In this document: positions 43,260-54,877 of the stretch, in pieces
Layout of the letters: each line of letters opens with the position of its first letter
Position numbering within the stretch: position 1 is the first letter of the stretch
Source: Gracilariopsis chorda
Taxonomy: Eukaryota; Rhodophyta; Florideophyceae; Gracilariales; Gracilariaceae
NCBI GenBank assembly: GCA_003194525.1
Contig: NBIV01000196.1
Coordinates: forward strand, 62,001 to 126,000
Direction of reading: 5' to 3'
Length of the DNA stretch: 64,000 bases
Notes under the pieces: generated by a model
Database searches by the model: none
What the model saw: only the letters and a program-made list of their open reading frames with translations
What the model was told of the DNA's origin: nothing
Made by a program: the position numbers and the translations under genes

Positions 43260-45455
43260 AAAATGATTACCTGGAGCGATCACTTGAATTGAATGCCTCG
43301 TTTTCTGACCAAGTAGTGCCATCATTATCATATGTATCATCTGTTTGTTGCTCCTTCTTTCTTCTTCCAACCTTTTCCCATCCTCTTTGCGACGCTCGCG
43401 CTTCTCTTCCCACTGCAACCGTTCCTCCTCGATGCGTTGAGTGCAATATGATCTCTCTTTTTCTCTGCGTTGCCTTTCAGCATCCTGTTCATCCAGATAT
43501 CTTCTATGCTCCGCTTCTCGTCGTCCCTGCTTTTGAAGAATGGAAATATTCATAATTTTTAATAACAAATCTTCTCCACCACTATAAACCACTACATTAT
43601 CGAGTCGTTTTCGTACCAATGGCCTCTGAAAAGGTGCGCGCATCTGCCGCGCTGTTGGAAAGTGTGCGCTGTTACTGGCGTTGTTCACGGTTCCTTGTAT
43701 CATTGCTTTCTCCTCTCTATTTTCAATTCCATTGACATCTCCCTCACCGAAACCTTCCGTGTACTCTTCATCGCACTCCACTCCGTCACCAATATCTGCC
43801 CGTTTAGTTAACTGCTCTCTAGGCTGCTTTGCGCGCAGCAAGAGAAGTGGAATGCTTAGATACCATGTCGGCACAGTATTGTGACATATGGCCGAGAACG
43901 TCCTGCAAAACCACTCGGCTCTGCGGCCTTGTGTCGGGTATCGTGCCACATGTATCTGTGGTGCAACGCAAAATGCGTGGAAATCGCGATCATGCTACTC
44001 ATGGGAGTGCGACGCGAATACTGTGACGGCTCAACCGTATATGAGTTGGAACCGTACGAGTTGATGCCAATGGGATGGTTCAAGGTGTGAAGTTTCACCT
44101 AGGAAGGTAGGAATCTAGAATGGATAGCAGGATGAGTGGACGCGTATGCGCGTGTGCAACAGAACCATGCTGTAGTGGTATGTTTTATTTGGGTTGAACC
44201 TTCAGGGTGGCTAACACTGGCCTGCTCCCGTGTCTGAATCTGAGAAGGTGTGCATTATGGTAGTGTACCTACTTAGGTCAGCGCGACTTCGTCGTCATGA
44301 GCACTAAGTAAAGCTAACCCAAGACATCGGTCATTCATAACTGTTCAGTTTAGCCTGACGTATCCGGACCTGGATTGTGACGTCCTTAAGCCGTGTACTA
44401 CTCCTAACAGAGGGTCACCGCATTCGGTTCGCTCAAATCAACCGCTCGGTGAACATATAGATACTATGGGTTATAATTGTCGTGTGACATTTATCTACCA
44501 TGTGGTACTCGTATCGCCCCTGTATTGGGTAGTTTTTCCGCTACCTCCCGTGCATGTGCACTCTCCGTCGGGTCTCTTTCCGCTTTCTGCATGACCCCCT
44601 GGGTGGTTTTTCCCCGTCCTTGGAAAGCACCTCTCACCGGGTATACTCTAAACCACCGCATCACGTGGCACACTGGTCTCTGGTTTTACCGTCTTTCAGG
44701 CTCCGGTTCACCTTTGTGTTTCCACCTCTGTGGTCAATCCAAAATATCCACGGAGTTACGCTTTACAGTTGTACATAGGGCTCTGTCACTGGGTCTACCT
44801 CTACAGGGATGAAGGGCCCGAACACCTTGAGTGTGATACCCACCTTTTGGTTTTTGTACTACAGTATCCACGAGACCATTTCCTATTCCTCCCTTGCAAG
44901 CGACATGTACTCCTTGATCAGTTCGAGAAGGCTTTCCATTTAACTCTGCGTGAATCCCGATCCCCTGTTGATAAAAGGGGCTTTTGAGGATGTTGCTTTC
45001 TTGGCGGCTTTCTTCTTAATTGGTGCGGATCCCAGAGGCAATCCTGCCGAACATCTCTCATGAGAAAGAATCGCATGCAATCTCACTTTTCCGAACACTT
45101 TTGGAGACCTGCTACCACACAGTGCTCTGTTGCTTCCTCCTATTCTCGGATCCGTCCATGTTGAGTGCCAAGAAAATAACGTCATCACATTGCCGTCTGA
45201 AGGTGCCAACGCTATCACAACTTCATCTCGCGCGGTCGCATCAAGATTTACCGATGCTTTCGGCGACCTTGAAGACCTTTCTACATTAGCCTGCAGTGTG
45301 CTGTTTGCCGCGGTACCATTCTCTCCCATACCTGCGCTTCTTGTCTTCACAAGTTCCCAAAACCTTTCGTGGCTTTCGTATGCTGGCGTTACCTCATCAC
45401 AGATGTCAGCCAACGCGCATAAACACAGGAAGAGGCGGAAGTGTTTACGGGACAC
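43227..45455 (-). pseudogene. Second Harbinger gene (DNA-binding/coiled-coil protein), split by a solo LTR
   Basis: The minus-strand frame 45455-44940 ends with KKKAAKKATSSKAPFINRG followed by FTQ and, in the next frame, MESLLELIKEY, a pattern seen near the start of the Myb-like partner proteins of Harbinger elements. After the LTR (44863-43957) a frame from 43949 to 43227 follows with a long charged coiled coil (about residues 145-215, for example EERLQWEEKRERRKEDGKRL). The partner protein helps the transposase enter the nucleus and bind ends in studied elements. Here it is interrupted and inactive. Confidence 0.5.
43957..44863 (+). mobile_element. Solo LTR (907 bp) inside the Harbinger element
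   Basis: Starts TGTGGTGCAACGC, ends GTTTTTGTACTACA, with a perfect five-base duplication GTATC on both sides (43952-43956 and 44864-44868). Homologous to 1752-2677 in inverted orientation. Confidence 0.9.
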
Positions 45456-46706
45456 AGAGCTGAGTGAGAGGGTCAGACAGCATAATAGACGGCCGAAAGG
45501 GAGTTTGGCTCACAGGCGGGGAGCTGAGGCTCTGAAACTGCGGTCACCTTCCACAGTCTGGCAAGATCTAACCGTATTGCCGCGGTGGTAGTAGACAAGT
45601 GCTCAAGTCAAGTCCGAGCTTCTAGACCGAAGGAAACGACTGTAAACTGGCAGAAAAAGACGGCGTGCAATCACAGAGTGGCGGCAACAGCAACAGCAGG
45701 CCAGAGAGCTGCAAGGTTCTGCGGAGGAGCTGCACAGAGAGAGGAGACCCCAGACCTAGAACGGCGTAGTAGCCAGCTGGAGAGCCATTGGAGGACGGTT
45801 GCAGCACACACTCGTGACAGAGAGAATTGCGGGACAACAGGACTCGGCGCTTATGCAGATGCGATATAATCGATACTCGTTCCAGTACAATGATTAAAAG
45901 TGGGACACAGCAAACTGCAATAGCAAGAACCAGATGGCTTTGCCCACATAGGATAAATCGGGTCACGTTCCAAACGGTAGGGGGCGTCTAATGATGTAGA
46001 AGAATGACGAATTGTAGCGAAGCTGTAGAGTACGTGGGGCTGCGTAAGGAAGCACCCACAGGACCTTTACAATAACGTCATTGTGTCTAAGAAAATCGAC
46101 CAAAAAGACGACACAAGGCTGCAAAGGTCAAACGTCGACTTCCAGCCAAGTGGAAGAACGCGCCCCTTTTTTTAATGCCCCAGAAGAGTTGAAAGGAGAC
46201 GTAGGTCGTGAGATGAACAAAAACACAGATATCCTGGATAGTGGTGGGCGCGCTCCAAATGCCTAGGCACTCGGGAGCACAGCGACAACTAGAGAGAACG
46301 ATCTGAGCTTGTGCTTCAGCGGAAAGCACAGCGACGAATGGTGAGAGTCCTGGGAGCACTTTGAGGCGACGGAATCACAGCAATGCAAGAGGTGGGACTG
46401 ATCAGAGCCACTTTTGACGCGAAAGCAGGGCGAGGGTTGAAAGGGCTGGGACCGGCTTATAGCGCCAGAGCACAGCTATGAGAGTCGAGAGATTTTTAAC
46501 GGGCTTGGCGATCGGCTGCCTAGAAAGCACGGTGAGATGCTCTAGCGGCCAACTTACCAGACGTGTTACATCGAAACGGTGTGCTTCGAAGGGGTTACCC
46601 CTCCGAAGAGAATGCCGTCTTTGGGCGTGCGAAAACCAATTTTGGAAGTGCTTTAATCACTATTTGTGCCGTTACAATTTGTGACTTGAGATTTCAGGAG
46701 TGTTCC

Positions 46707-47235
46707 AATATTGTATCTCCAAGGTTCAACGTCACCCTTTCTTAACATTCCCTCACCCTTGAACACCGTGTTTCACAGCTCCCACGTGTGGGAATTTTAC
46801 TGGCGTGCATGGCACTCCACTTTTTATCAACCATTTCGACTGGCCCCCTGGCAATCTTGCCGGGCGGGGGGGGCTGATCTCAATAAGAGAGCTGGCCTCC
46901 CCCTTCACACCCGAAGGGAAGGAAGCAAGCCACTTTTGTTGCTTTCATGATAATCTCGAGGAAAGCCTTTTCAGATTGTTGTCATCGTTTTCACCAATTG
47001 TGTTCAGTGGTGAACATGACTGAGATGTATTCAAGTTCTTCTTCTTCTTTGATCAATTTGTAGCCGAAGGTGCTAATGATTCAGAAGAAGCAACACAGCT
47101 CTTCCCGTGTTTTACAGGAAAAGAGTTTGACTTGTACTAAGATAATTACTCATACGAAGGATAGGTGATCCAAGACGCATATGATTACGCGGCTATAAAG
47201 CAAATAATGATTGAGACGTTCTCGGAGGTGCTTAG
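46707..47235. other. Spacer, no gene seen
   Basis: Short sequence between the Harbinger end and the next LTR. No motif was recognised. Confidence 0.4.
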
Positions 47236-47759
47236 TGTAGTAGAGTACTGCGTCTTTTGGCCAACTGGGGTTGTAGTCTACCAGGGCGTAGTAGCAGCAG
47301 AGAGTCAGCCACTAGGATGAAAGTCCACTGGGTCTACTAGTGTCGCGGGCACTAACTGGCAGCGAGACGCAATGGGCGGGCGCTATCTCAAGTACTTATA
47401 GGTCGCGAGAATGGTAGCGATAACTTGGAGCCCTTTGGCGTCCTACTGGCTGCATATGGCGGCACGAAAACGGCGATGGTGCTTGCCTTTACTCTTCGGA
47501 GGTCTGCGGCAGTCCAGCCAGCTTATCTAGCTGGTGAGGTGCGCTGACCTCCGGAAAGATCCTAAAACATCAAATAGAACTAGCTACATAAAAAACCTAT
47601 TCCCACAATGCCCTGGCACTTGCATTATCCCCTGACGTTCCCCACACTGGCACCAAGCTTGCCCACGTGGAACATTTGGGCCAGAAATGGTCTAATCTCT
47701 GCCTACCCATCCACGTGGTTACCTCACTATTCCGTCTACCCGATGGTTATTCTCCTATA
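47236..47759 (-). repeat. 3' LTR of the gag-only element
   Basis: 524 bp, homologous over its whole length to 52019-52542. Starts TGTAGTAGAG on the + strand. Confidence 0.8.
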
Positions 47760-48230
47760 GACCTTTCTTATTAAGATCCGACGTCCTGCCGGGTTATCCC
47801 ATGTTGGGGGTCTCACATTTCCCTCCAGCCGGCGTGCTCTCCCTCCAATGGGGGAGAAACGTCCTCAGGTCCCCTAACCGGTGTAGATCATCCGTAATTT
47901 GGCTGAAATAGTCCACCAGCCCTCTCGCGCTCTGTACAGCGGAGGTACCATCATGCATCCATTTGGGCGCTTTTTCAGCAAGTGGCAGGTGGCCGCTACC
48001 ATACTATTGGTCGCCTGCGACGGCGTCTCCTCCCATAATTAGCATCCATTTCATGGCACGCCCCGTGCTCTTGCATTCCCACGACCCCTTTGGTGGTCAC
48101 TAACACTTTCCTTTGGACTCCATCGTCCTTTCGGCCTCGCCTTTCCCCGCTTTCCACCTTGGTGCATTCATCATCCTCGACCTTTTCGTAGACCTGGTGG
48201 TATTCTTTTGGTCTTTCAGGCTCCGGACCA

Positions 48231-49454
48231 TTGGCTTCCCTAGGCAACGTGTCCGCTGGGCCGGCTCGTCAAAAGTGTCTACGCATGTCCTTGGCGGCGT
48301 ATAAAGACTCCCATAGTTACTTGCTGGACTATGATGGCTTCGAACGAACCCCACGGGAGTCCATCGCTGTAGATTCGACCAACGCTCCCGTACTTAGCAA
48401 TGCTTATGCCTATCCTGGGGAGAAATACGACCAAGACTTGCGTTGTAATTCCATGGCCGTGAGGAGTACCCATATGCCCAGCTCGGTTGCGGAGTTTGTG
48501 CGATGTGCTGACAAATACTTGGACGCCCATCGGTTCGCTGCTATCCCAAACTATGCTTGCGAGAAGAAGAACTCCCAAGAGGACTTCTGTTACAGCCGCT
48601 GGCTCCATCTTCGTGCCGATGCCCGTTCGGTCGCCCGATGCCGCACTCTGGTCCCCATAGACATGCCGTTTGTCCACTGCAGCGAGGAAACCAATTACCA
48701 ATGGAGAGTAAACAAGCTTCTAGAGAACTTGTATTCGATGCATGGCGAACCTAAGGCCCCCTTTCCCACTCCGGGCTATAACCTCCTTGTGCTGGTCTGC
48801 TTCAAGCCCCTATACGACCGCTTGTACTGGTTATCCAACTGGACCTATTGAAATGATATGATCGAACCAGAAGGCCGCATCTGGACTAACTTGAATTACT
48901 TCTTCTGTTGGCACCATGTGGAGTTTCGTGATATGCCTCCTTCCTGCAGGTCCTCGTTATACATTCCCTTGCCTCCGCTCAGCGCTGGCCCTGAGGTTGC
49001 AATTTGGCACGTTATGAATCTTCTTATGCTCCCCACTAAACCCATTGTGGCTTATCATGCCCACCAGCTCCAGGTAGACTTCACCAAGCATCTCCAGCGG
49101 TTGAACGGGCAGGTGCTCTTCTCCAAATGGGCCGTCTTCTGTCTCATGGACTTTCTAGATATTGCCTGCTATGTGATCCAGGCGAACGTCTGGGAGGCCG
49201 ACTACCGCATCTGGCATGAGGAAGAGCTCTTCAGTCCTGAAGGCCGACTTGTGCCGCTGCGAAGACCCTTAATCCGGCTCATTCGTGAGTTGGGGGTGCA
49301 CGACATCGTCCAGGATACGGAGTACGGAGTGGAAAAGGCCAAGGCCTTACTTGATGATGTCCTTCAGGTCGACTGGGCGCAGACCCCCCGTTTCCTTTGG
49401 TACGATCATCCATTCTCAGCCCGATGTGAAGACCTTCGGGTGTACCAGATTTAG
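48231..49454 (+). CDS. Antisense open-frame region of the gag-only element, unknown protein
   Basis: Long frames on the + strand with protein-like composition and aromatic-rich segments, for example YNLLVLVCFKPLYDRLYWL and FSKWAVFCLMDFLDIACYVI. No family is recognised. Faint resemblance to the antisense region of the right-edge element: the part around 49.1-49.38 kb (FSKWAVFCLMDFL, EADYRIW, LIRLIRELGVHD, VDWAQTP) parallels 62.66-62.88 kb (LADWVACVAAFLLW, DKNRLW, VIRRLDLYI, VNWDTVP). It lies next to the 3' LTR and reads against the element's gag. It is broken about once. No clear TATA was found upstream, apart from GTATAAAG at 48299-48306 inside the frame. Confidence 0.45.
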
Positions 49455-50049
49455 GCCTGCTCCAGTATCCTACACGGCCGTTAACGTCCTTGTGGTGTTG
49501 GCATAAAGTCTCAAAATTCCATATACCTTGTAATTATCCTTTCTCAGGACCAAAAAGACGTCCGCAAGGCCTTCCTATTGGTCCACAGCATACACCCGAC
49601 TTGAGACCACTTTCATTTCTTCCTCTGGGTTCTTTCGTTTCTGGGCTCCGGTGGTCCGTGAATCTGATGGTTCGAATTGGCAGTTCTGAGAAAAACGACA
49701 CGCCTCTATGTGTCTCTACGCTCGTTTCCTGTGGCGTGGGCACTGCGGTATCGCCTTGTCGGTCCACGTATTCAAAGCTATCGTTCTGGTCTTCAACCAT
49801 GGTGACCTAAGTTGGTTTCATTGGTGTGGTGAGGGGAGTCACGTACTTGGAGCCCCTGGCATCCCAGTGGTTCTTGGAGGAAAGACCCTCCGGAAGTAGC
49901 CTTTGGCTCGGCGCACCTGGTAGTTCTCCTCTCTTTTCGCCACATTCTCCTCGTGGATGTCCTCAGGCGTGTATCTTATGCAGTCACACGGTCGGGCCGT
50001 GAAAAAGCAAATACAAAAGGCCTGACTGGACTTCGTAATGACGTCCCTC

Positions 50050-51208
50050 TTGGGGGCAGTCGGAGAATGATGGGGTGTCACCGGGGTTGATGGGGTGGTT
50101 CTACCTGACGAAAAGGCCCATGGTGCTCATGAAAGAGCTGAGGAGACATTCAACGCCAGAGCATTCGCGGTGTCAGACTTTCGAAAGGCCGAGTGCGACT
50201 CCGATGCATACTTTACCATGTGGGCCTTCAAATCCCTGGATAGGAGTGTTGCACGACCCCTGGTGTCTGCGTCACCCATTCGACGGGAATTCTTATAGGT
50301 CGTGCCGTATACTTTGGCATACGTCACCAGTTGACGGAGCGTCAAGTCCAAATAGGCAGTGTGGATGTTTTGGACATCAGTCCGAGTCGCAGGGAGCAAC
50401 GCCGCGAAAACAATATCGCTTCAGCCGACCTTCGGGGAACGCATTCTTGCACCTGCGGGCTCTAGTCCAAAGTTGGTCGGGGTAGTCGGTTTCGGACATG
50501 TTCTTGCTCTGGTGGTAGCCAATCGTGTCCTAGGAGGCATCCATTTTGTTGCCGTAAGTCGCATACATTTCCAACCGGCAATAAACAACCTCCAGGTAGG
50601 TCCTCGGAAGCTCCCGATCTCGAACATAAATTGGATTTGCCGACCCGGAGATCTTGGCAAGTACTTCGTCCTTCGCTTCTCCACTTAGAAAAAAATAGAA
50701 GCAATATAGCGCAGCTCCCTCATGGACTCCATTCTGGTCACAGGCCACCTGGAACGAGCTCAAGAAATTAAAGACTGTAATGGGATCCTTCCCAGAAAAC
50801 TTGTAAGGGAACGGTCAGTTGCATTATCCTCGCCCACCTGGCAATCTTCTTGGTGACCGAAGAAATGTACTGCGTTGAAGGATCCTTCAAGCGGTACGTT
50901 TTCACGTTTAAAACCTTCTGGAAAAGTTCATTAGTTGTGATCAATGGTTGGAGGTACCGAACACACGCCTCGTCCATATAGGTGTCGGAAGAGACGGACG
51001 AGTCCGAATGGTCATCGCTCGAGTCCGAGTGGTGCCTCTTCCGATGGTTCGTCCTCGACTTACGCCTTTGGCTGCGTATCTTCTTCCTATGGGTCTCGGT
51101 ATCTACGAGGTCTTTTTGGGCGAGCTCTTCATCGTCTTTGATGTACTCGCCAGCGTACCGAACGCCGTGCTCTCCATTGGCTTTATCTCCCACACGCACT
51201 CTTTGCAT
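50050..51208 (-). pseudogene. gag-like region of the gag-only element
   Basis: It begins with a charged linker with Arg/His/Asp/Ser repeats. A retrotransposon-gag-like helical domain follows, around 50.5-50.8 kb (SSFQVACDQNGVHEGAALYC, LSGEAKDEVLAKI, TYLEVVYCRLEMYAT), then further helices near 50.3-50.4 kb (RTDVQNIHTAYLDLTLRQLV). Broken more than once. No zinc knuckle, protease or polymerase was recognised. Confidence 0.6.
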
Positions 51209-52018
51209 CTGAAGTCTCCCTTATCGAAGCCGTTTATAACCCAATGGGACTTCCTGTGCTGTAACCAGGCGAAGGGCTACTTCTATAGCTGCTCCCTGAG
51301 GAACGGTGTATGATGGCCGATGGAAATCTAACGGTACACTTTGAGAAACAGCCCAAGGGCGGTGAAATGTGCCTGCCTGGCGGGTAATTTCCCCTTGGAT
51401 GGTCGTGGCAATTGAATCGACGAGGACGTCTAATTAGACAACCTGAGGAAACAGTTGGTCGGCCAGAGAGGAAAGGCGCTCGCGAAATACTCTACCCAGA
51501 TGATCTCTGAGGAATTCCCCCACTTGGTTCTTGCACCAAGAGCGGAGTGGCGGCCATAAAAGAGCGGCAACATCGTCCACCATAGGCGGTGTGGTTGGGG
51601 TCGCTGCTAAGTCCTGAGGCTGTTATGCAGCATTCCTTGGCCTTGCGGAAGGTTAGGGTGGTCCATGCTCTCACGGAGGCGAGCGACCAATGGCAAGTCT
51701 CTGGGTATCCTTTCAGGATTGTCCACAGGGTCTATGACACGACCACCTGAACGGCTGCAGGTACTCCTATGGGTATTAATATTGTCCACTTGGGCTGCCA
51801 ATAGGATAACAGCGACTGCAAGAGGTGTGGCTGTACCAGGGTTTCCTTCGTGTTATTCGTTCCTTGGATTGGGTTCTTGGTTATCCATATGGTCGGTGTT
51901 GCTTTCGAGTCTGTTGCGTCGAGTAGTAGTCCAATGGTACCCGTCCTATGCGTAAACGTCTCTCCTTAGGGTCAAGTACGGCTGTTCCTGTATTTTTCTG
52001 AGTCTGGAGACCAGTAGT

Positions 52019-52542
52019 AGTAGTGGAATACTACGTCCTTTGGCTAACTGGGGTTGTAGTCTACCAGGGGGTAGTAGCAGCAGAGAGCCAACGACTGGGG
52101 TGACAATCCACGGGGTCTACCAGTGACGCGGGCGCCCACTGGCAGCGAGGCGCAATGGGCGGGTGCTATCTCAAGTGCCCACCGGTCAGGAGAATGAAAG
52201 AGATGGCTTGGAGGCCTTTTGCGTCCTACTGGCAGCATGTAGTACCAAGAAGACGGCAATGGTGCTTGCCTTTACTCTTCGCGGGTCGGCGGCACTGGAG
52301 CCAACTTATCAACCTGGTGAGGCATTCTGATTTCCGGAATTATCCTAAACATGAAATAAAATTAGCTACGTAGTCAAACCTATTACCAAAATGCCCTGGC
52401 ATTTGCACTTTCCCTTGACGTCCCCCGCACCAGCACCAAGCTCGGACATGTGGAATATTTAGGCCAGCAATGGTCTGAACTCTGCCTGCCCATCCACATG
52501 GTTACCCCACCACTCCGCCTACCCGATGGTCATGCTCCCACA
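52019..52542 (-). repeat. 5' LTR of the gag-only element
   Basis: 524 bp. On the minus strand it begins TGTGGGAGCATGACC. The primer-binding-like site lies just inside. Confidence 0.8.
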
Positions 52543-53287
52543 GGAAGCGGAAGTGCACCGAAAGATGCTCGAGATCCTTCCTCGTTAGAGGTGAGCCCAG
52601 TTGGGTAAAGCCTTCCCAGAAATTGGTCGTAAGGCCAAGGCTACCCATCGTGACTTGCGCAGGGAGGTTGATACAAGAATCTGGTATCCGCATGAACGGT
52701 GTGTGGGGGTGGTCGTTCTTTAGAGAGGTGAGGTTTCCACGTTAATCGCTCGTGTGAACAGGAGCCGTGGGTTGCGGGAAAGCCACCCTGTAAATGGAAA
52801 AATCAGGGGGAGCTGAGGCACGAGTGTCGTGACGAAGACTGACGGCAGTGCGGCTAAATGAAACTTATACAAGGCAAACTCTAAGACAGTTGGGAAAAAA
52901 TACTAATACTATGGTTCTTCAGAAGAACAAGGGGGATAGAATTTCCGTATGCTACGGTGCTTCCCTCCAAGGAGGAGTAGATAACACACGAAGTTGGTGA
53001 GGTCTAGAGCCAATTCCCCAGGTTGGGGTTCCTTGTTGAGGAAGGTTTACAGGTTCGATGGCAACTACCTGGCGCATTATGTACAGTAACTATCTTAATG
53101 TAATAACTAAATAAATAAAGAAATACATAGCAAAATCATATTCAATACAGTGGCACATCCGCGTAAATAGTGCAGAGTCCGTTGCCACAGTGCATTCGGC
53201 CAAGCCGTGCCACCGTTTGTTACATGAGCCGGAAAATCGGAAGATTTATATGTGCTCAAGATCCACCCCCAGAGAACGTGCACTACA
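52543..53287 (-). repeat. Diverged LTR of the 826-bp family
   Basis: Homologous to 3308-5039 in the same orientation, sharing for example CCCTCCAAGGAGGAGTAGA, CCAATTCCCCAGGTTGGGG and the block around 52550-52610. Ends at GTGCACTACA. About 25 bases of its left end are missing where the LTR of the gag-only element abuts. Confidence 0.7.
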
Positions 53288-54000
53288 TGAACATGAGCAA
53301 GGAGCTTTCAGTCTCTACCGAACTTCCAAAGGAGGTTACTAACTGAAGATAAGTCTTCACCAGTTGGTCTCTCCTTCCTTGGAAGATGTTAGCGCGGCCT
53401 TTTCAGTACATGAGAAGTAAACAAAAGGCTTGTTGGACAGCTCGGGCCAAAGAACGACACACCGTGTCACCACAGACAGACAGAGCACATCCCAGCAGAG
53501 CCGAGTATATGGTGAGATGTCTTGTTCTGCAGAGTGCCCAGTTCATTCCTGTCCCGGTACTTTCCTTGCAAGCTGTTTTGCCTGTAGATGTAAATGAGGT
53601 TGAGAAAAGGAAAGTAGTAGTTGAAGTTGAAACTGTGGCGGCAGCAATAGATGTGCAACAAAGTTCAATGTGAAAAACCAGTAGAGACTGCGGTGAACCA
53701 ATTGGAGGCTGCGGTTGAGAGGTGGATGGGAAAGGTTTCCGGTAAAATGGGTGGTTGAGAGGTATGGATAGTACGAGTAGCGGCTTTTGAAGTCTTTGTA
53801 GTAGGATTGTGGTCGTGGGAGGAAGAGAGCGATGGGAACATATGTGAAGGTGTTTGGCTGGGAGGAAACGCAGTGAGCTCTGCCACCCTCCTCTTTTGTA
53901 CAGTCTCTCTTCTAATTATCGAATGCACTAAATTTGGGGGAGTCTATAGGCAGATCCAGTTCGGAGCTCTTTTGCACTCGTAATAATAACAATGCAGCTG
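53288..54000 (-). repeat. Solo or partial LTR related to the second copia element
   Basis: Matches 40190-40970: CTCTACCGAAC with CTCTACAGAAC, TTCACCAGTTG, GGACAGCTCGGG with GAACAGCTCGGG, and ACGACACACCGTGTCACCA. The right end is vague and no internal region follows. Confidence 0.6.
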
Positions 54001-54427
54001 TTGAATATCATCGATCCAATAAATTTGGACTCGTAAAATGTGTGACAAAGAAAATATGAAAGGAAATGTATAGTAGATTATCTGTATTGGAATGGAACAT
54101 AGTAGTTACAAACTAGTCTACAGAACCGTAGATAAGAGACCCCACTCTAATAAAGAAGGTCTACAAAAGACCGCTTGTTTTGGACGAAGCAAGAAGTCCG
54201 AGGCAAGTTGCAACTTCCCAAGTCTGCTTCGCTCACGAACTCAGCCAGAACTCTTTCCCCTGCCATTTGCAATCCGTTCCCCACACAGTCCTCATTGTCG
54301 TCCATATTCTACATTCTTCATATCATACAAAAGTAAGTACCTCTACTGCATGCGATACAAGTGGTAGCATGGCACTAACTAAATCTATTCTAAGTGACGG
54401 ACAAAGAAGATAAATCTCACTCTACAG

Positions 54428-54877
54428 GCGGATATCCAACAATTTGAACTACCACCGTCGCTTGGAGACAAACCAGAGGACATATATGAAGATGTAGAAT
54501 CAGATTTAGAAGAAGTATCAATAGGAGAAATACCCATACCGAGGAATGATAAAATCAACTACTGCAACTACTGCAATAAGATGAAATCCGAATCTACGTG
54601 GGGAGAGCATAACCGCTTGCAGGCACACTACATATTATCGTCTAAGTCGTTCAATTTTACATTCTTCTGCGAGTACTGCCGGTGCTTGTTTAATACTACC
54701 TTTGAATACTACGCGCATTTGCGCACGCTTGAACACATTAACAGGCGCAAGCGTGTGGCACAAATGTATCGTGCCGCACGCAAATCTCAGAAAGCCCCCC
54801 CACTAACCAAAAACATACGTGCCTTGCCGCCGTTTGGTGTCATCAAGGACATTATCAAACGCTTAAAAAATCATTAG
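54428..54877 (+). CDS. Small zinc-finger protein, possibly spliced, unidentified
   Basis: An open frame from a CAG acceptor-like site at 54427 to the stop at 54877, about 149 codons. It starts acidic (KPEDIYEDVESDLEEV), then has two finger-like units. The first, YCNYCNKMKSESTWGEHNRL, leads to a His (QAHY). The second, FCEYCRCLFNTTFEYYAHL, leads to RTLEHINRRKR; it fits a C2H2 finger of the U1/matrin type. The first in-frame Met is at 54581, inside the first finger. Signals for a 95-base intron lie upstream: GTAAGT at 54333, CTAAC at 54375, and CTCTACAG ending at 54427. A spliced gene is therefore possible. It sits in the AT-rich stretch just before the gypsy gag and could belong to that element or be a separate gene. 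Confidence 0.45.
   Translation, partial: ADIQQFELPPSLGDKPEDIYEDVESDLEEVSIGEIPIPRNDKINYCNYCNKMKSESTWGEHNRLQAHYILSSKSFNFTFFCEYCRCLFNTTFEYYAHLRTLEHINRRKRVAQMYRAARKSQKAPPLTKNIRALPPFGVIKDIIKRLKNH

Larger units (their letters stand above)
41867..46706. mobile_element. PIF/Harbinger DNA transposon with a nested solo LTR
   Basis: Ends GGAACACTCCTAAAG on the left and, read inward from the right, GGAACACTCCTGAAA, a 14-bp inverted repeat with one mismatch. The three bases outside are AAT on both sides (41864-41866 and 46707-46709), the three-base target duplication of this superfamily. Inside are a Harbinger transposase on the + strand and a second gene on the - strand, the two-gene plan of the superfamily. 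The solo LTR 43957-44863 inserted later. Without it the element is about 3.9 kb. Confidence 0.8.
47236..52542 (-). mobile_element. Old LTR element with gag only and an antisense open frame
   Basis: Two direct repeats of exactly 524 bp (47236-47759 and 52019-52542) bound it, differing by very roughly 15-20 percent. Orientation is leftward. A primer-binding-like TGGTCTCCAGACTC (read on the minus strand) follows the right LTR, and a purine-rich AATAAGAAAGG precedes the left one. A gag-like region occupies about 50.05-51.21 kb. Only about 0.6 kb separates it from the antisense frame, so there is no room for pol and none is seen. It is thus non-autonomous, and old and broken. No target duplication survives. 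Confidence 0.7.

Noticed and set aside
43856-44098. Minus-strand 80-codon frame matching sequence near 2540-2677
   Set aside because: The match is explained by homologous solo LTRs, not by a shared gene.
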